Assembly (NCBI RefSeq): GCF_001909055.1
Contig: NZ_LVWI01000001.1
Span: 62,001 to 126,000, forward strand
DNA from: Paenibacillus helianthi
Lineage (GTDB): Bacteria > Bacillota > Bacilli > Paenibacillales > Paenibacillaceae
Length of the DNA: 64,000 nucleotides
Reading direction: 5' to 3'
Shown here: positions 11,300 through 18,885 of the stretch, piece by piece
Layout of the letters: every line of letters starts with the position of its first letter
Numbering within the stretch: position 1 is the first letter of the stretch
Made by a program: the position numbers and the translations under genes
The notes under the pieces: model-generated
Databases searched by the model: none
The model's input: the letters and a program-made list of their open reading frames with translations, nothing else
What the model was told of the DNA's origin: nothing

Positions 11300-12067
11300 T
11301 TAGCCGATCTGGGAGTGTATACCCTTTTGAAGCCCTAGCAGTTGATCTCTTACCGCCACGGATTCACCAATAATAATAAGGGCCGGATTGCTAATCTTCA
11401 GTGCGGCAGCGAGCTTATCCATATTCCCCAGCGTTCCTGTCACTGTCCGCTCGCGGGCAGTCGTTCCATTCTCGATCAGGGCCGCCGGTGTTGCCGGATT
11501 CTTTCCGAACTTCAATAACTGTTGGCGGATGTCACTTAGTGTACTAACACCCATATAGATAACGAGCGTATCTACACTATGGACAAGAGCCTCCCAGTGT
11601 GCAGCTGAAGCCTGATCGTGGCAGCGGCTTCCGGTCACAATTGCAAATGATGCAGCCAACCCGCGGTGGGTCAGCGGAATTCCGGCAGAAGCCGCAGCAC
11701 CGATGGCCGACGTGATGCCAGGAATAACTTCATAATCAATGCCGGCTGCAGCAACAGCCAGTGCTTCTTCGCCGCCTCTCCCGAAGACATAGGGATCTCC
11801 ACCCTTTAACCGGACGACATGATTCCCTGCAGAAGCATATTTAATGATTAGCTTCTCAATAGCTTCCTGCGGCATGGAATGATGCCCGGGTGCTTTACCG
11901 ACATAGATCCGAAGCGCTTCTGGCTTGCCGTAGCTGAGAATTGCTTCATTCACCAGCCGGTCATAGAGAATGACATCAGCGGTTTGTATCCTGCGCATGG
12001 CTTTGATGGTAAGGAGTTCCGGGTCACCGGGACCTGCTCCGACTATTGACACACTTCCCAGGATCAT
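11300..12067 (-). CDS. cobA: Uroporphyrinogen-III C-methyltransferase (SUMT; NasF-type)
   Basis: A 255-residue S-adenosylmethionine-dependent enzyme that methylates uroporphyrinogen III at C-2 and C-7 to precorrin-2, the precursor of siroheme. Motifs in order: VSIVGAGPGDPELLT (SAM P-loop), DVILYDRLV, VRLKGGDPYVFGRGGEE, PGITSAIGAAASAGIPLTHRG and TLVIYMGVSTL. Its ATG overlaps the nirD stop by 4 nt, so the three genes are translationally coupled. The placement matches nasF in Bacillus: siroheme supply for the nitrite reductase made from the same mRNA. The oxidase/ferrochelatase for the last steps is not in this window. Confidence 0.95.
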   Translation of the reverse strand: MILGSVSIVGAGPGDPELLTIKAMRRIQTADVILYDRLVNEAILSYGKPEALRIYVGKAPGHHSMPQEAIEKLIIKYASAGNHVVRLKGGDPYVFGRGGEEALAVAAAGIDYEVIPGITSAIGAAASAGIPLTHRGLAASFAIVTGSRCHDQASAAHWEALVHSVDTLVIYMGVSTLSDIRQQLLKFGKNPATPAALIENGTTARERTVTGTLGNMDKLAAALKISNPALIIIGESVAVRDQLLGLQKGIHSQIG

Positions 12068-12393
12068 AGGCTTCCCTCCAGAGTCAAATAGATGGAACCA
12101 GTGCTCCTGTCCACTTCAACCTCATAAGTGACTACATGACCATGATCCGGCGCCTGCACTGCCCCGCTGTGCAGATCAATACGCCAATCATGCAGCGGAC
12201 AGTGCACCTTGGAACCACAGACCATCCCTTCCGACAAGACTCCGCCTTTATGCGGACATTTATTCTCTACAGCAAGGACTTCCCCATCCGACAGGCGGAA
12301 TAGTCCGATTTCTTTGTCACCCATTCTAACGGTACGGGAGCCTTTCATATCAATATCCGTTACCTTGCCCACCAGTATTTTGGTCATTGTCAT
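12064..12393 (-). CDS. nirD: Assimilatory nitrite reductase [NAD(P)H] small subunit
   Basis: A 109-residue Rieske-type ferredoxin domain. The full 2Fe-2S ligand set is present: CPHKGG (Cys-x-His) and CPLHDW (Cys-x-x-His). Escherichia coli NirD has lost these ligands, while the NasE-type assimilatory subunits keep them, which supports an assimilatory enzyme here. It partners the large subunit encoded just upstream, with a 4-nt ATGA overlap at each end of the gene. The proposed start is the ATG at 12393. Confidence 0.94.
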   Translation of the reverse strand: MTMTKILVGKVTDIDMKGSRTVRMGDKEIGLFRLSDGEVLAVENKCPHKGGVLSEGMVCGSKVHCPLHDWRIDLHSGAVQAPDHGHVVTYEVEVDRSTGSIYLTLEGSL

Positions 12394-14837
12394 ATGGCTT
12401 CCCCTTCCAATACCGTCTTCATCTCAGACAGTTGCTCGAAATTTTTACGCAGCTCCGGTTCATTCACGATTTGCTTCCAAGGATCGGTTGTAAGACTGAG
12501 CGCTGTTTGGATTCTCTCCTGAAGGGCAAGGCGGTCCTCCCGTACCTCAAGTGCAGCTTTGATACTGTCCAGGCCTACCCGTTCGACCCATTGCGCGGTC
12601 CGCTCATTCCATCCGGCATTCTCCCGGTAATATTGCAGGAAAGCGCTGGCCCACTCCATGACCTCATCATCGGTTTTGACCACACAGAGCAGGTCGGTTG
12701 CCCGCACATGCACACCGCCATTGCCTCCAATGTGCAGTTCCCATCCGCCATCAATCGCTACTACGCCAAAATCCTTAATCGTAGCTTCCGCACAATTGCG
12801 GGGACAGCCTGATACTGCAAGCTTCACCTTACCCGGTGTGTTCAGCCGTTCAAATGCTTTCTCAAGCTTGATCCCCATGCCCATGGCATCCTGGGTTCCG
12901 AACCGGCAAAAGGTGGAGCCCACGCAGGTTTTGACCGTACGCAGTGTCTTTCCGTACGCGTGTCCTGAAGGCATATCCAGTTCTTCCCACATCTTAGGCA
13001 AATCTTCTTTTTTAACTCCGAGCAGATCCAGTCTTTGACCACCGGTAAACTTCACCAGAGGAACATCAAATTTGGCAGCAACCTCGGCGATCTTCATAAG
13101 TTCAGCCGGTGAGGTTACCCCACCGTAGATTCGGGGAACAACGGAGTAAGTTCCATCTTTCTGGATATTGGCATGATAACGTTCGTTAGTAATACGGGAT
13201 TCCTTTTCATCCACATATTCTTCCGGCCACAGCATCCCCAAATAGTAATTCAGTGAAGGACGGCATTTGGGACAGCCCTCTTCGTTATTCCATTCCAGGA
13301 CATTCATGACTTCCTTGACGGTCTTCAGCTCCATACGCTTGATTTCCGCGACAATCTCGTCACGTCCTAAGGTTGTGCAGCCGCAAATCCCTTCCTTCAC
13401 CGTTACGACATGATCTCCGGCATATAATTGAAGAAGTCCCTCCACCAGGGGTTTGCAGCCGCCGCAGGATGCGGAGGCTTTGGTGCAGGCCTTGATCTGG
13501 CCCACGCTTGTGCAGCCTCCGGATTGAATGGCTTCGGCAATGGCTCCTTTCGAAACTCCGTTGCAGCCGCAAATAATTTCATCATCGGCCATCCCTTCAA
13601 GCCGGTTGCCTTTGGGAGAAGCCAGCGCATCTGAGGATAGGCCAAGCAGCAGTTCTTTTTCTTTGCCTTTAATATTCTCACCGTTCTTTATCATAGAGAA
13701 GAGCTGTGCACCATCACCGGTATCACCGAATAATACCGCGCCGACCAGCTTGTCATCCTTAATAACCAACTTCTTGTAAACCCCGTCGATCTCGTCCTGA
13801 TATCTAAGCGCCCGGGTACCCGGCCGTTCTATGAACTGGCCTGCTGAGAATACATCAACACCGGACACCTTCAGTTTGGTCGAGGTTACAGAGCCGGAAT
13901 AACCTTCCGTGGCGACCTGCGCCAGTCTTTTGGCAAGAACTGCACCTTGTTCGTACAGTGGAGCCACAAGTCCATAAGCGATCCCTCTATGCTCGGCACA
14001 TTCGCCTACGGCGTAGATTCCAGGAATGTTGGTCTCCATAAAATCATTGACGATGATGCCCCGGTTAATCTCTACGCCGCTCTTCTGCGCCAGTTCAACA
14101 TTGGGTTTGATCCCCACTGCCATAACGATCAGATCCGCCTCGGCAACCTCACCGTCTGCGAACAGCAGGCTTTTGACTCTCTTTTTGCCGAGAATCGCTT
14201 CGGACTGCTTGCTCAGCAGGAACTTCATCCCCTGCTCTTCCAGCTCCTTGCGGAGCATGATGGAAGCCGGTTCATCTAACTGGCGTTCCATAATATACGG
14301 GTGAATGTGGACAACAGATACTTCCATTCCCAGATGAAGCAAACCTCTGGCCGCTTCCAGTCCCAGCAGCCCTCCGCCGATAACTACAGCTTTACGGTAC
14401 GTTTGTGAGGTTTCCTGCATCATCTGACAATCCTTGATGTCGCGGAAAGCGATTACGCCTTCCTTATCTGCTCCCGGCAGCGGCAGCATAAACGGATTGG
14501 AGCCAGTAGCCAGAATCAGCTCATCATAAGGCAGCACCACCCCTTGATCCGAGAATACTTTGCGCTGTACCGTGTCAATTTTTGTAATGGTATGACCCAT
14601 ATATAGACGGATCCCGTGGCTGTGGTACCACTCTAGATCATTGATGACGATTTCTTCCATGCTGGTCCCGCCTGCCAGGACAGAAGACAGCATAATCCGG
14701 TTGTAATTTGGATGCGGTTCGGAGCCGAAGATGGTAATCTCGTAAGCCTCCGGGGATAATTTCAATAAATGCTCGATGGCCCGTACCCCCGCCATTCCGT
14801 TGCCCACCAATACGAGTTTTTTGCGAATATGTGACAT
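12390..14837 (-). CDS. nirB: Assimilatory nitrite reductase [NAD(P)H] large subunit (NasD-like)
   Basis: An 815-residue cytoplasmic enzyme reducing nitrite to ammonium with six electrons. Domains in order: FAD/NAD(P)H pyridine nucleotide reductase (VLVGNGMAGVRAIEHLL; second Rossmann VVIGGGLLGLEAARGL), two BFD-like 2Fe-2S segments (CGCNGVSK with CTKASASCGGCK; CGCTTLG with CPKCRP), then the siroheme/4Fe-4S nitrite reductase half with ligands TCVGSTFC (C-x5-C) and SGCPRNCAEA (C-x3-C). The frame opens at 14864 but GGAG lies 8 nt before the ATG at 14837 (MSHIRKKLVLVG), where the FAD fold starts. First gene of nirB-nirD-cobA; preceded by the ANTAR-type leader described separately. Confidence 0.97.
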   Translation of the reverse strand: MSHIRKKLVLVGNGMAGVRAIEHLLKLSPEAYEITIFGSEPHPNYNRIMLSSVLAGGTSMEEIVINDLEWYHSHGIRLYMGHTITKIDTVQRKVFSDQGVVLPYDELILATGSNPFMLPLPGADKEGVIAFRDIKDCQMMQETSQTYRKAVVIGGGLLGLEAARGLLHLGMEVSVVHIHPYIMERQLDEPASIMLRKELEEQGMKFLLSKQSEAILGKKRVKSLLFADGEVAEADLIVMAVGIKPNVELAQKSGVEINRGIIVNDFMETNIPGIYAVGECAEHRGIAYGLVAPLYEQGAVLAKRLAQVATEGYSGSVTSTKLKVSGVDVFSAGQFIERPGTRALRYQDEIDGVYKKLVIKDDKLVGAVLFGDTGDGAQLFSMIKNGENIKGKEKELLLGLSSDALASPKGNRLEGMADDEIICGCNGVSKGAIAEAIQSGGCTSVGQIKACTKASASCGGCKPLVEGLLQLYAGDHVVTVKEGICGCTTLGRDEIVAEIKRMELKTVKEVMNVLEWNNEEGCPKCRPSLNYYLGMLWPEEYVDEKESRITNERYHANIQKDGTYSVVPRIYGGVTSPAELMKIAEVAAKFDVPLVKFTGGQRLDLLGVKKEDLPKMWEELDMPSGHAYGKTLRTVKTCVGSTFCRFGTQDAMGMGIKLEKAFERLNTPGKVKLAVSGCPRNCAEATIKDFGVVAIDGGWELHIGGNGGVHVRATDLLCVVKTDDEVMEWASAFLQYYRENAGWNERTAQWVERVGLDSIKAALEVREDRLALQERIQTALSLTTDPWKQIVNEPELRKNFEQLSEMKTVLEGEAI

Positions 14838-14867
14838 CTGTCTCTCTCCTCTCCATGTGAGCAACAG

Positions 14868-14930
14868 AAAAAGCCCGCTTCACTCCGCACGGAAACATAC
14901 ATCTTCCGATTGCGAAAAGTGAAAGCAGGC
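14868..14930 (-). terminator. Leader terminator upstream of nirB
   Basis: On the minus strand, bases 14930-14919 pair with 14883-14873 (11 pairs with one bulged T), enclosing a smaller hairpin (14908-14904 with 14894-14890), and the 3' arm is followed by TTTTT at 14872-14868. It lies 30 nt before the nirB start codon, so it would stop transcription before the operon. Its 5' arm is shared with the second hexaloop hairpin at 14922-14944, so the two structures exclude each other. Confidence 0.8.
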
Positions 14931-14967
14931 GCCATTGCCGCTTCAAGCGAATACACCATTGTATTCG
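14922..14967 (-). promoter_or_regulatory. ANTAR-target RNA element: two hexaloop hairpins in the nirB leader
   Basis: Minus-strand hairpin 1 (14967-14948) has a perfect 7-bp stem CGAATAC/GTATTCG around the loop AATGGT. Hairpin 2 (14944-14922) has a GC-rich stem with one bulge around the loop AATGGC. A 3-nt linker separates them. Both six-base loops have A at position 1 and G at position 4, the pattern recognised by ANTAR proteins such as NasR and EutV. Hairpin 2 shares bases 14922-14930 with the following terminator, giving an antitermination switch. The adjacent divergent gene encodes an ANTAR protein. Confidence 0.82.
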
Positions 14968-14992
14968 TAGACTTGATGAATTTGTTAAACCG

Positions 14993-15033
14993 ACTATACT
15001 ACAGGAGCTCTAATTACGTCAATATTGTTAACA
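14993..15033 (-). promoter_or_regulatory. Promoter of nirB-nirD-cobA with overlapping GlnR/TnrA-like box
   Basis: On the minus strand TTGACG (15022-15017) and TATAGT (14998-14993) are separated by 18 nt, a good sigma-A promoter. Transcription would begin near 14986, giving a leader of about 150 nt that contains the whole hairpin element. The sequence TGTTAACAATATTGACG (15033-15017) matches TGTNA-N7-TNACA at seven of eight fixed positions and covers the -35, so GlnR or TnrA could act here. Confidence 0.6.
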
Positions 15034-15079
15034 CATAAATTTTAAAATTTTAAATTTATCGACAAAACAAGCATTTCTG

Positions 15080-15096
15080 TGTTATATAATATTACA
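15080..15096. promoter_or_regulatory. Perfect GlnR/TnrA box upstream of the ANTAR gene
   Basis: TGTTATATAATATTACA fits the full TnrA/GlnR consensus TGTNANAWWWTNTNACA at every fixed position. It lies 76 nt upstream of the ANTAR gene start and contains a TATAAT (15085-15090) that could be its -10, with TCGACA (15059-15064) as a poorly spaced -35. Binding would therefore directly control the ANTAR gene by nitrogen status, and could also act on the divergent nirB promoter about 60 bp away. Confidence 0.7.
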
Positions 15097-15171
15097 TCAT
15101 CTATGTTTCGTGGCTACGCTGCTGCTGGTTCATGACAACCGGTGACTACGATATAAAAGGAGCGTCAAACT

Positions 15172-15768
15172 ATGCATTCCCTGTTGATTATTCAGAATAA
15201 CAAGACAGAGAACGTCACAGAAGAGCGTTCAACAACAGGCCCGGATACCCTGCTTCGTTCCTGCGGCTATGTGGTCTCAGCGGCAGCTTCACCAGAAGAG
15301 GCGATGTTGATGATCCGAGATGCGGATGCCTCCATCCTCGATCTGCCGGTTACAGAGATCAACACATGGAGAGCATCGCTGATGCAGTGCAAAACGGCTC
15401 CCATTCTATGGTGGTGCACCTCATCAACTTCAACCTTATCCGCTGCTGCCTGTGAAGAAAATATTATGGTAGACGGAATCTTGTCCCCCGCCATGCAGTC
15501 TCAGGAAATCCATTGGATTCTTCATTTCAGCGCCAGACAATGCTTCGAGCGCCAGCAATGGTTGAAGGAGCGGGAGCAGCTTCTATCACGGATTGAAGAG
15601 CGCAAATGGATTGATATGGCCAAAGGCATCCTCTCCAAAGCCAAAAATATCAGTGAATCCGAAGCCTATGATCTTCTTCGCAAGCAGGCCATGAATGAAC
15701 GCAAACGAATGGTTGATGTAGCGACTTCTATCGTCAAGGTATATCAGCTGCTGCAGGATCAAACTTAA
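15172..15768 (+). CDS. ANTAR domain RNA-binding antitermination regulator
   Basis: A 198-residue two-domain protein. The N-terminal 120 residues look like a degenerate receiver: the usual acidic pair is replaced by Asn (LLIIQNNK), an Asp remains at position 57 (SILDLPV), and the conserved Lys is absent, so normal phosphorylation is doubtful. A coiled segment (QWLKEREQLLSRIEER) leads to the ANTAR domain (about 136-198: IDMAKGILSKAKNISESEAYDLLRKQAMNERKRMVDVA in register with the family). AAGGAG is 9 nt before the ATG. It probably binds the hexaloop hairpins in the divergent nirB leader and prevents termination; the signal sensed is not evident. Confidence 0.93.
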   Translation: MHSLLIIQNNKTENVTEERSTTGPDTLLRSCGYVVSAAASPEEAMLMIRDADASILDLPVTEINTWRASLMQCKTAPILWWCTSSTSTLSAAACEENIMVDGILSPAMQSQEIHWILHFSARQCFERQQWLKEREQLLSRIEERKWIDMAKGILSKAKNISESEAYDLLRKQAMNERKRMVDVATSIVKVYQLLQDQT

Positions 15769-15779
15769 GGAGAATCCAT

Positions 15780-16832
15780 ATGATTAATATTCTAAAAGAA
15801 GTCGCCCGGGGCAAACGGGGTGCCCGGGACTTAACCTACATTGAAGCGGAAGCCGCAGCGGAGTCGATTCTGAAACAGACGGCTTCTCCCGTCCAGATCG
15901 GTGCCTTTCTAATCGCAGAGCGCATCAAGCTGGAGAGCATTGAAGAGCTGGAGGCCTTTGTTACGGTCTGCCGGAAATATGCCCACCGTGAACCGGTTCA
16001 ACAGGGATTGGATTGCGCAGGACCTTATGACGGCCGTATAAAATCCTTTGCCGCCACCTTCCCGACCTCTTTTGTCTTAGCTGCAGCCGGGCTTCCCGTC
16101 ACGCTTCACAGTTCAGCTTCCTTACCGCCTAAATGGGGAATCACCCTGCAGGATATCATTCAAGAAACCGGGATTGAGGTCGGTGCGCTTAATAAAGCTG
16201 AAGTGATTGAATCCGCCGGCAAGAGCGGTGTGCTGTTCGTGGATTCTGAAAAGTGGTGTCCACCCTTAGCAGACATTCGAAATCTCCGTGAGGATATTGG
16301 GATGCGTACTATTTTTAACACGGTAGAAAAGCTGATTGATTATTCCTGCTCGCCTTATATTGTATATGGAATTTATCACAACACAGTATTTGACCGTATA
16401 TCCAGAATCATTATCAAACTTGGATACCGCAAAGGCTTGGTCGTACAAGGTGCGGAAGGGTCAGAGGATCTATACATCGACCGCGCTAACCGGGTATATA
16501 CCGTTTCCGGCGGCACAGCGCAACTGGATATTATCGATCCGGAGTCGCTCGGCCTGGAAACGCCGGTGCCGGAAATGGACTGGACCCCCCGGCTGCAGCT
16601 GTTGACGGCGGAAGCGGTGCTCCAAGGCGGCGGCCACATCGCCTTTTACAATCAGGTGCTGCTTAATGCGGCAGTCCGGCTGCATCTGGCCGAAAAGGTC
16701 AATTCCATTGAAGAAGGTGTCTACACCTGTAAGCATTTGCTGGATAACGGTGAGGCATGGGCAGTATATCAGCAATGGAAACACTCGCTCCTGGGCAACA
16801 AGGCTCCGTCCGGGTCCGGCCTGTCCAGATAA
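15780..16832 (+). CDS. Glycosyl transferase family 3 / anthranilate phosphoribosyltransferase-like protein
   Basis: A 350-residue protein with the TrpD fold: N-terminal helical domain (RDLTYIEAEAAAESILKQTASPVQIGAFLIAERIKLES) and an alpha/beta domain. The PRPP and anthranilate motifs of true TrpD are poorly kept: the region that should carry a GNRxxSS-type motif reads LPVTLHSSASLPPKWG. No other trp gene is near. It starts 11 nt after the ANTAR gene stop with AAGGAGA between, so the two are one transcription unit. I infer an accessory role in nitrate/nitrite assimilation from context; the reaction is unknown. Confidence 0.82.
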   Translation: MINILKEVARGKRGARDLTYIEAEAAAESILKQTASPVQIGAFLIAERIKLESIEELEAFVTVCRKYAHREPVQQGLDCAGPYDGRIKSFAATFPTSFVLAAAGLPVTLHSSASLPPKWGITLQDIIQETGIEVGALNKAEVIESAGKSGVLFVDSEKWCPPLADIRNLREDIGMRTIFNTVEKLIDYSCSPYIVYGIYHNTVFDRISRIIIKLGYRKGLVVQGAEGSEDLYIDRANRVYTVSGGTAQLDIIDPESLGLETPVPEMDWTPRLQLLTAEAVLQGGGHIAFYNQVLLNAAVRLHLAEKVNSIEEGVYTCKHLLDNGEAWAVYQQWKHSLLGNKAPSGSGLSR

Positions 16833-16837
16833 AAGCT

Positions 16838-16877
16838 AAAAAGCGCGCATCCGAGTCTACATGGATACGCGCTTTTT
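16838..16877 (+). terminator. Terminator of the ANTAR-TrpD-like unit
   Basis: AAAAAGCGCG...CGCGCTTTTT stem of 15 bp with one mismatch and a ten-base loop, starting 6 nt after the stop codon and ending in T residues. Confidence 0.85.
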
Positions 16878-17011
16878 GTTCAAAGATAAGAATTTATATG
16901 TTTCACGCTATAAATTATCCTTCTCTTTCCCGCTGAAACGGTGCTGTCCTTAAAAAGGGATGGCAAAGCCGTTTCTGCTTGGATTGTTGATATCGCATGT
17001 TTTGTGAAATC

Positions 17012-17506
17012 TCACTTCAGATTCAAGGCCTGTTGCGGCTTACCGGACGAAGGTTCGCTATCCGATTCACGCGTTTGGCCTAACTTGAACACCAGAATTC
17101 CCCCAACAATGACTAACACACCAATCAGCTTATTGAAAGAGAACGGCACCCTCTCCAAGCCTAACCAACCTAGTGAATCCCACAGAAGCGCAAAGCCGAG
17201 CTGTGAAGTAAGCACGATGGAAATCGCATAAGTGGGTCCGAGCAGCCGGGTAGCCTGTACCAGACAGATGACCACGCCAACACCGATCATACCGCTGAAC
17301 CAATACCAGGGCTGCATATGCTGCAGGGTGAACATGTTGGTGCCTTCCATAATCACTCCCATCAGCAGTGAAGCGATAAATCCCATGCCTAATACCAAAG
17401 TTGTAGTAGACCAGGAGCCGGTATGCTCATTTACTTTACTGTTAAAAATATTCTGCAGACTCACCAGCGAGCCGGCTATTAGCGCAAGCAGGATTCCTAT
17501 TAACAT
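17012..17506 (-). CDS. DMT superfamily transporter, YdcZ (DUF606) family
   Basis: A 164-residue membrane protein with five predicted helices (about 2-22, 35-52, 68-85, 92-110 and 126-143). This half-size drug/metabolite transporter family often works as a pair of short subunits, and a second member is encoded two genes upstream (18275-18700) with a regulator between them. It follows the Crp-family gene by 7 nt. The C-terminal tail is polar and probably cytoplasmic. The substrate is unknown. Confidence 0.88.
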   Translation of the reverse strand: MLIGILLALIAGSLVSLQNIFNSKVNEHTGSWSTTTLVLGMGFIASLLMGVIMEGTNMFTLQHMQPWYWFSGMIGVGVVICLVQATRLLGPTYAISIVLTSQLGFALLWDSLGWLGLERVPFSFNKLIGVLVIVGGILVFKLGQTRESDSEPSSGKPQQALNLK

Positions 17507-17513
17507 TGTATAC

Positions 17514-18260
17514 TCACTCCAATCCCTTTGTGTACGATACTTTCATCGATGTGACTCCATTCGGCTCATAGATGTTACGGCTCGCAAGTGCACTAAGTCC
17601 TGCCTTATCCTTCACCTGAATATGTCCGTTATTCCGTTCAATAAGACCATCCAGACAAAGCTTGTAAATGACCCGGTTCAGATGTCTGTAGCTTGTGCCA
17701 ATGAAATTGGCGGTATCTGTCAGGTTGATCGTATTCAGATGCCCCATAAAGTTGGGGTCGGATTCATCATAGGAGATGGCCAGCAAATAGCTGGCCAGCC
17801 GCACCTCTACCGGATGCATCAAATTGAGGCTTAGAAAATTGGATTTGCGGTAGAACTTCTGGGTGATAATCTCCAATAAAAAATGCAGCAGCGGCGGATG
17901 ATCCTTACCGTATCTATTCAGCCAGCGGTACTCTATGCCAAGCATATGCACCGGAGACACGGCCTCTACCGTGTTGATCCATTCCGTGTTTTGAATATAT
18001 TCCACATCGCCGATCAGCTCCAGCGGAGTTTTGAATGAAATGATCAGCGTTTTTCCTTCAGGCGTGGTGGTGTAAATTTTCAGCTTTCCTTTGACCAGAA
18101 CATATAAATATTCGGATGGGTCCCCTTTGGAGCAAATATGCTCCCCTTGTTCAAAGCTGTACAGATGCAAATGTTCCTTCAGCGGTTCATTGAAAATAGA
18201 TTCCAGGGATTGTGCCGCAATATATCCCTCAAGCTGCTCCGAATCCAGAATTTCTTTCAT
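17514..18260 (-). CDS. Crp/Fnr family transcriptional regulator (YeiL-like)
   Basis: A 248-residue regulator: cyclic nucleotide-binding-type beta barrel (about 30-120; EQGEHICSKGDPSEYLYVLVKGKLKIYTTTPEGK), dimerisation helix, and a C-terminal helix-turn-helix (LTDTANFIGTSYRHLNRVIYKLCLDGLIE). The frame extends to 18365, but that stretch overlaps the upstream transporter gene; the ATG at 18260 lies 14 nt after its stop and opens the normal fold. The Fnr cysteine cluster is absent. It lies between the two short DMT genes in one operon and probably controls them. Confidence 0.88.
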   Translation of the reverse strand: MKEILDSEQLEGYIAAQSLESIFNEPLKEHLHLYSFEQGEHICSKGDPSEYLYVLVKGKLKIYTTTPEGKTLIISFKTPLELIGDVEYIQNTEWINTVEAVSPVHMLGIEYRWLNRYGKDHPPLLHFLLEIITQKFYRKSNFLSLNLMHPVEVRLASYLLAISYDESDPNFMGHLNTINLTDTANFIGTSYRHLNRVIYKLCLDGLIERNNGHIQVKDKAGLSALASRNIYEPNGVTSMKVSYTKGLE

Positions 18261-18274
18261 GGTCTGCACCGCCC

Positions 18275-18700
18275 TTAGAATTTCAAAATAACCACACCGG
18301 CAATCATCATACCGATCCCGATAAACTGCGGCAGCCGCATCTTTTGCTTCACCACACCAAACCACCCGTTAATATCAATCACAAAGGTCAGGCAGAGCTG
18401 GGCGATCAGCAGGGCAGAAATCGTCAGCGTAACGCCAATGCCTTGAATCGCTGTAACTTCACTGTAAATAACGAATGCGGCCAGTGCTCCGCCTATCAGA
18501 TATAAAGGTTTGACCTGTTTGAAGCCCTGCTTCTTCGCATCCCGTACGAACAGCAGGATCATCAGCGCTATCAGGAATCCGGTGAACTGTGTTATTGTTG
18601 CGGCCTGCCAGGTGCCGATGTCCTGACTAATCCGCGCGTTAGCCACCCCTTGCAAGGTAATACAGGCCCCGCCGATAAATGCAAAAATAATCCCTTTCAT
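18275..18700 (-). CDS. DMT superfamily transporter, YdcZ (DUF606) family
   Basis: A 141-residue membrane protein with five hydrophobic helices, beginning MKGIIFAFIGGACITLQGVAN. The frame opens at 18715 but AGGAGA sits 7-8 nt before the ATG at 18700. It is the first gene of a transporter-regulator-transporter operon and probably forms a heterodimer with the product of 17012-17506, a common arrangement for this family. No substrate can be assigned. Confidence 0.87.
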   Translation of the reverse strand: MKGIIFAFIGGACITLQGVANARISQDIGTWQAATITQFTGFLIALMILLFVRDAKKQGFKQVKPLYLIGGALAAFVIYSEVTAIQGIGVTLTISALLIAQLCLTFVIDINGWFGVVKQKMRLPQFIGIGMMIAGVVILKF

Positions 18701-18760
18701 AACTTCTCTCCTCATTCTTCATCTCTGTCTTCATTAAAAGACATATTCCCCATTTACGGT

Positions 18761-18774
18761 AGGACATATGTCCT
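18761..18774. promoter_or_regulatory. Perfect 14-bp palindrome upstream of the transporter operon
   Basis: AGGACATATGTCCT is a perfect palindrome 60 bp upstream of the first transporter start. A related half site, ATATGTC, occurs closer to the gene on the minus strand (about 18747-18739). A dyad of this size suits a homodimeric Crp-family protein, so autoregulation by the operon's own regulator is plausible but unproven. Confidence 0.45.
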
Positions 18775-18820
18775 GAACAGCTAATTTCGTACGTCAGGAT
18801 TACTCTCCAAAACAATACAA

Positions 18821-18856
18821 AGCCCGCCTCAAGCCGAAAATGGCTCAAAACGGGCT
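18821..18856 (-). terminator. Terminator after the Nudix gene
   Basis: On the minus strand AGCCCG pairs with CGGGCT, with an inner TGAGCC/GGCTTGA stem, followed by TTTGTATTGTTTT. It lies 30 bp after the Nudix stop codon and separates this operon from the transporter promoter. Confidence 0.7.
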
Positions 18857-18885
18857 GGAACAAACAGTTGGTAGCTGTAAAATTA

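Noticed and set aside
13360..13681. Additional frames inside nirB (both strands)
   Set aside because: They are out-of-frame shadows over the well-supported 2Fe-2S segment of nirB.
16932..16977. Hairpin GAAACGG...CCGTTTC as a terminator for the transporter operon
   Set aside because: The stem is real but there is no T tract on the minus strand, so termination is not supported.
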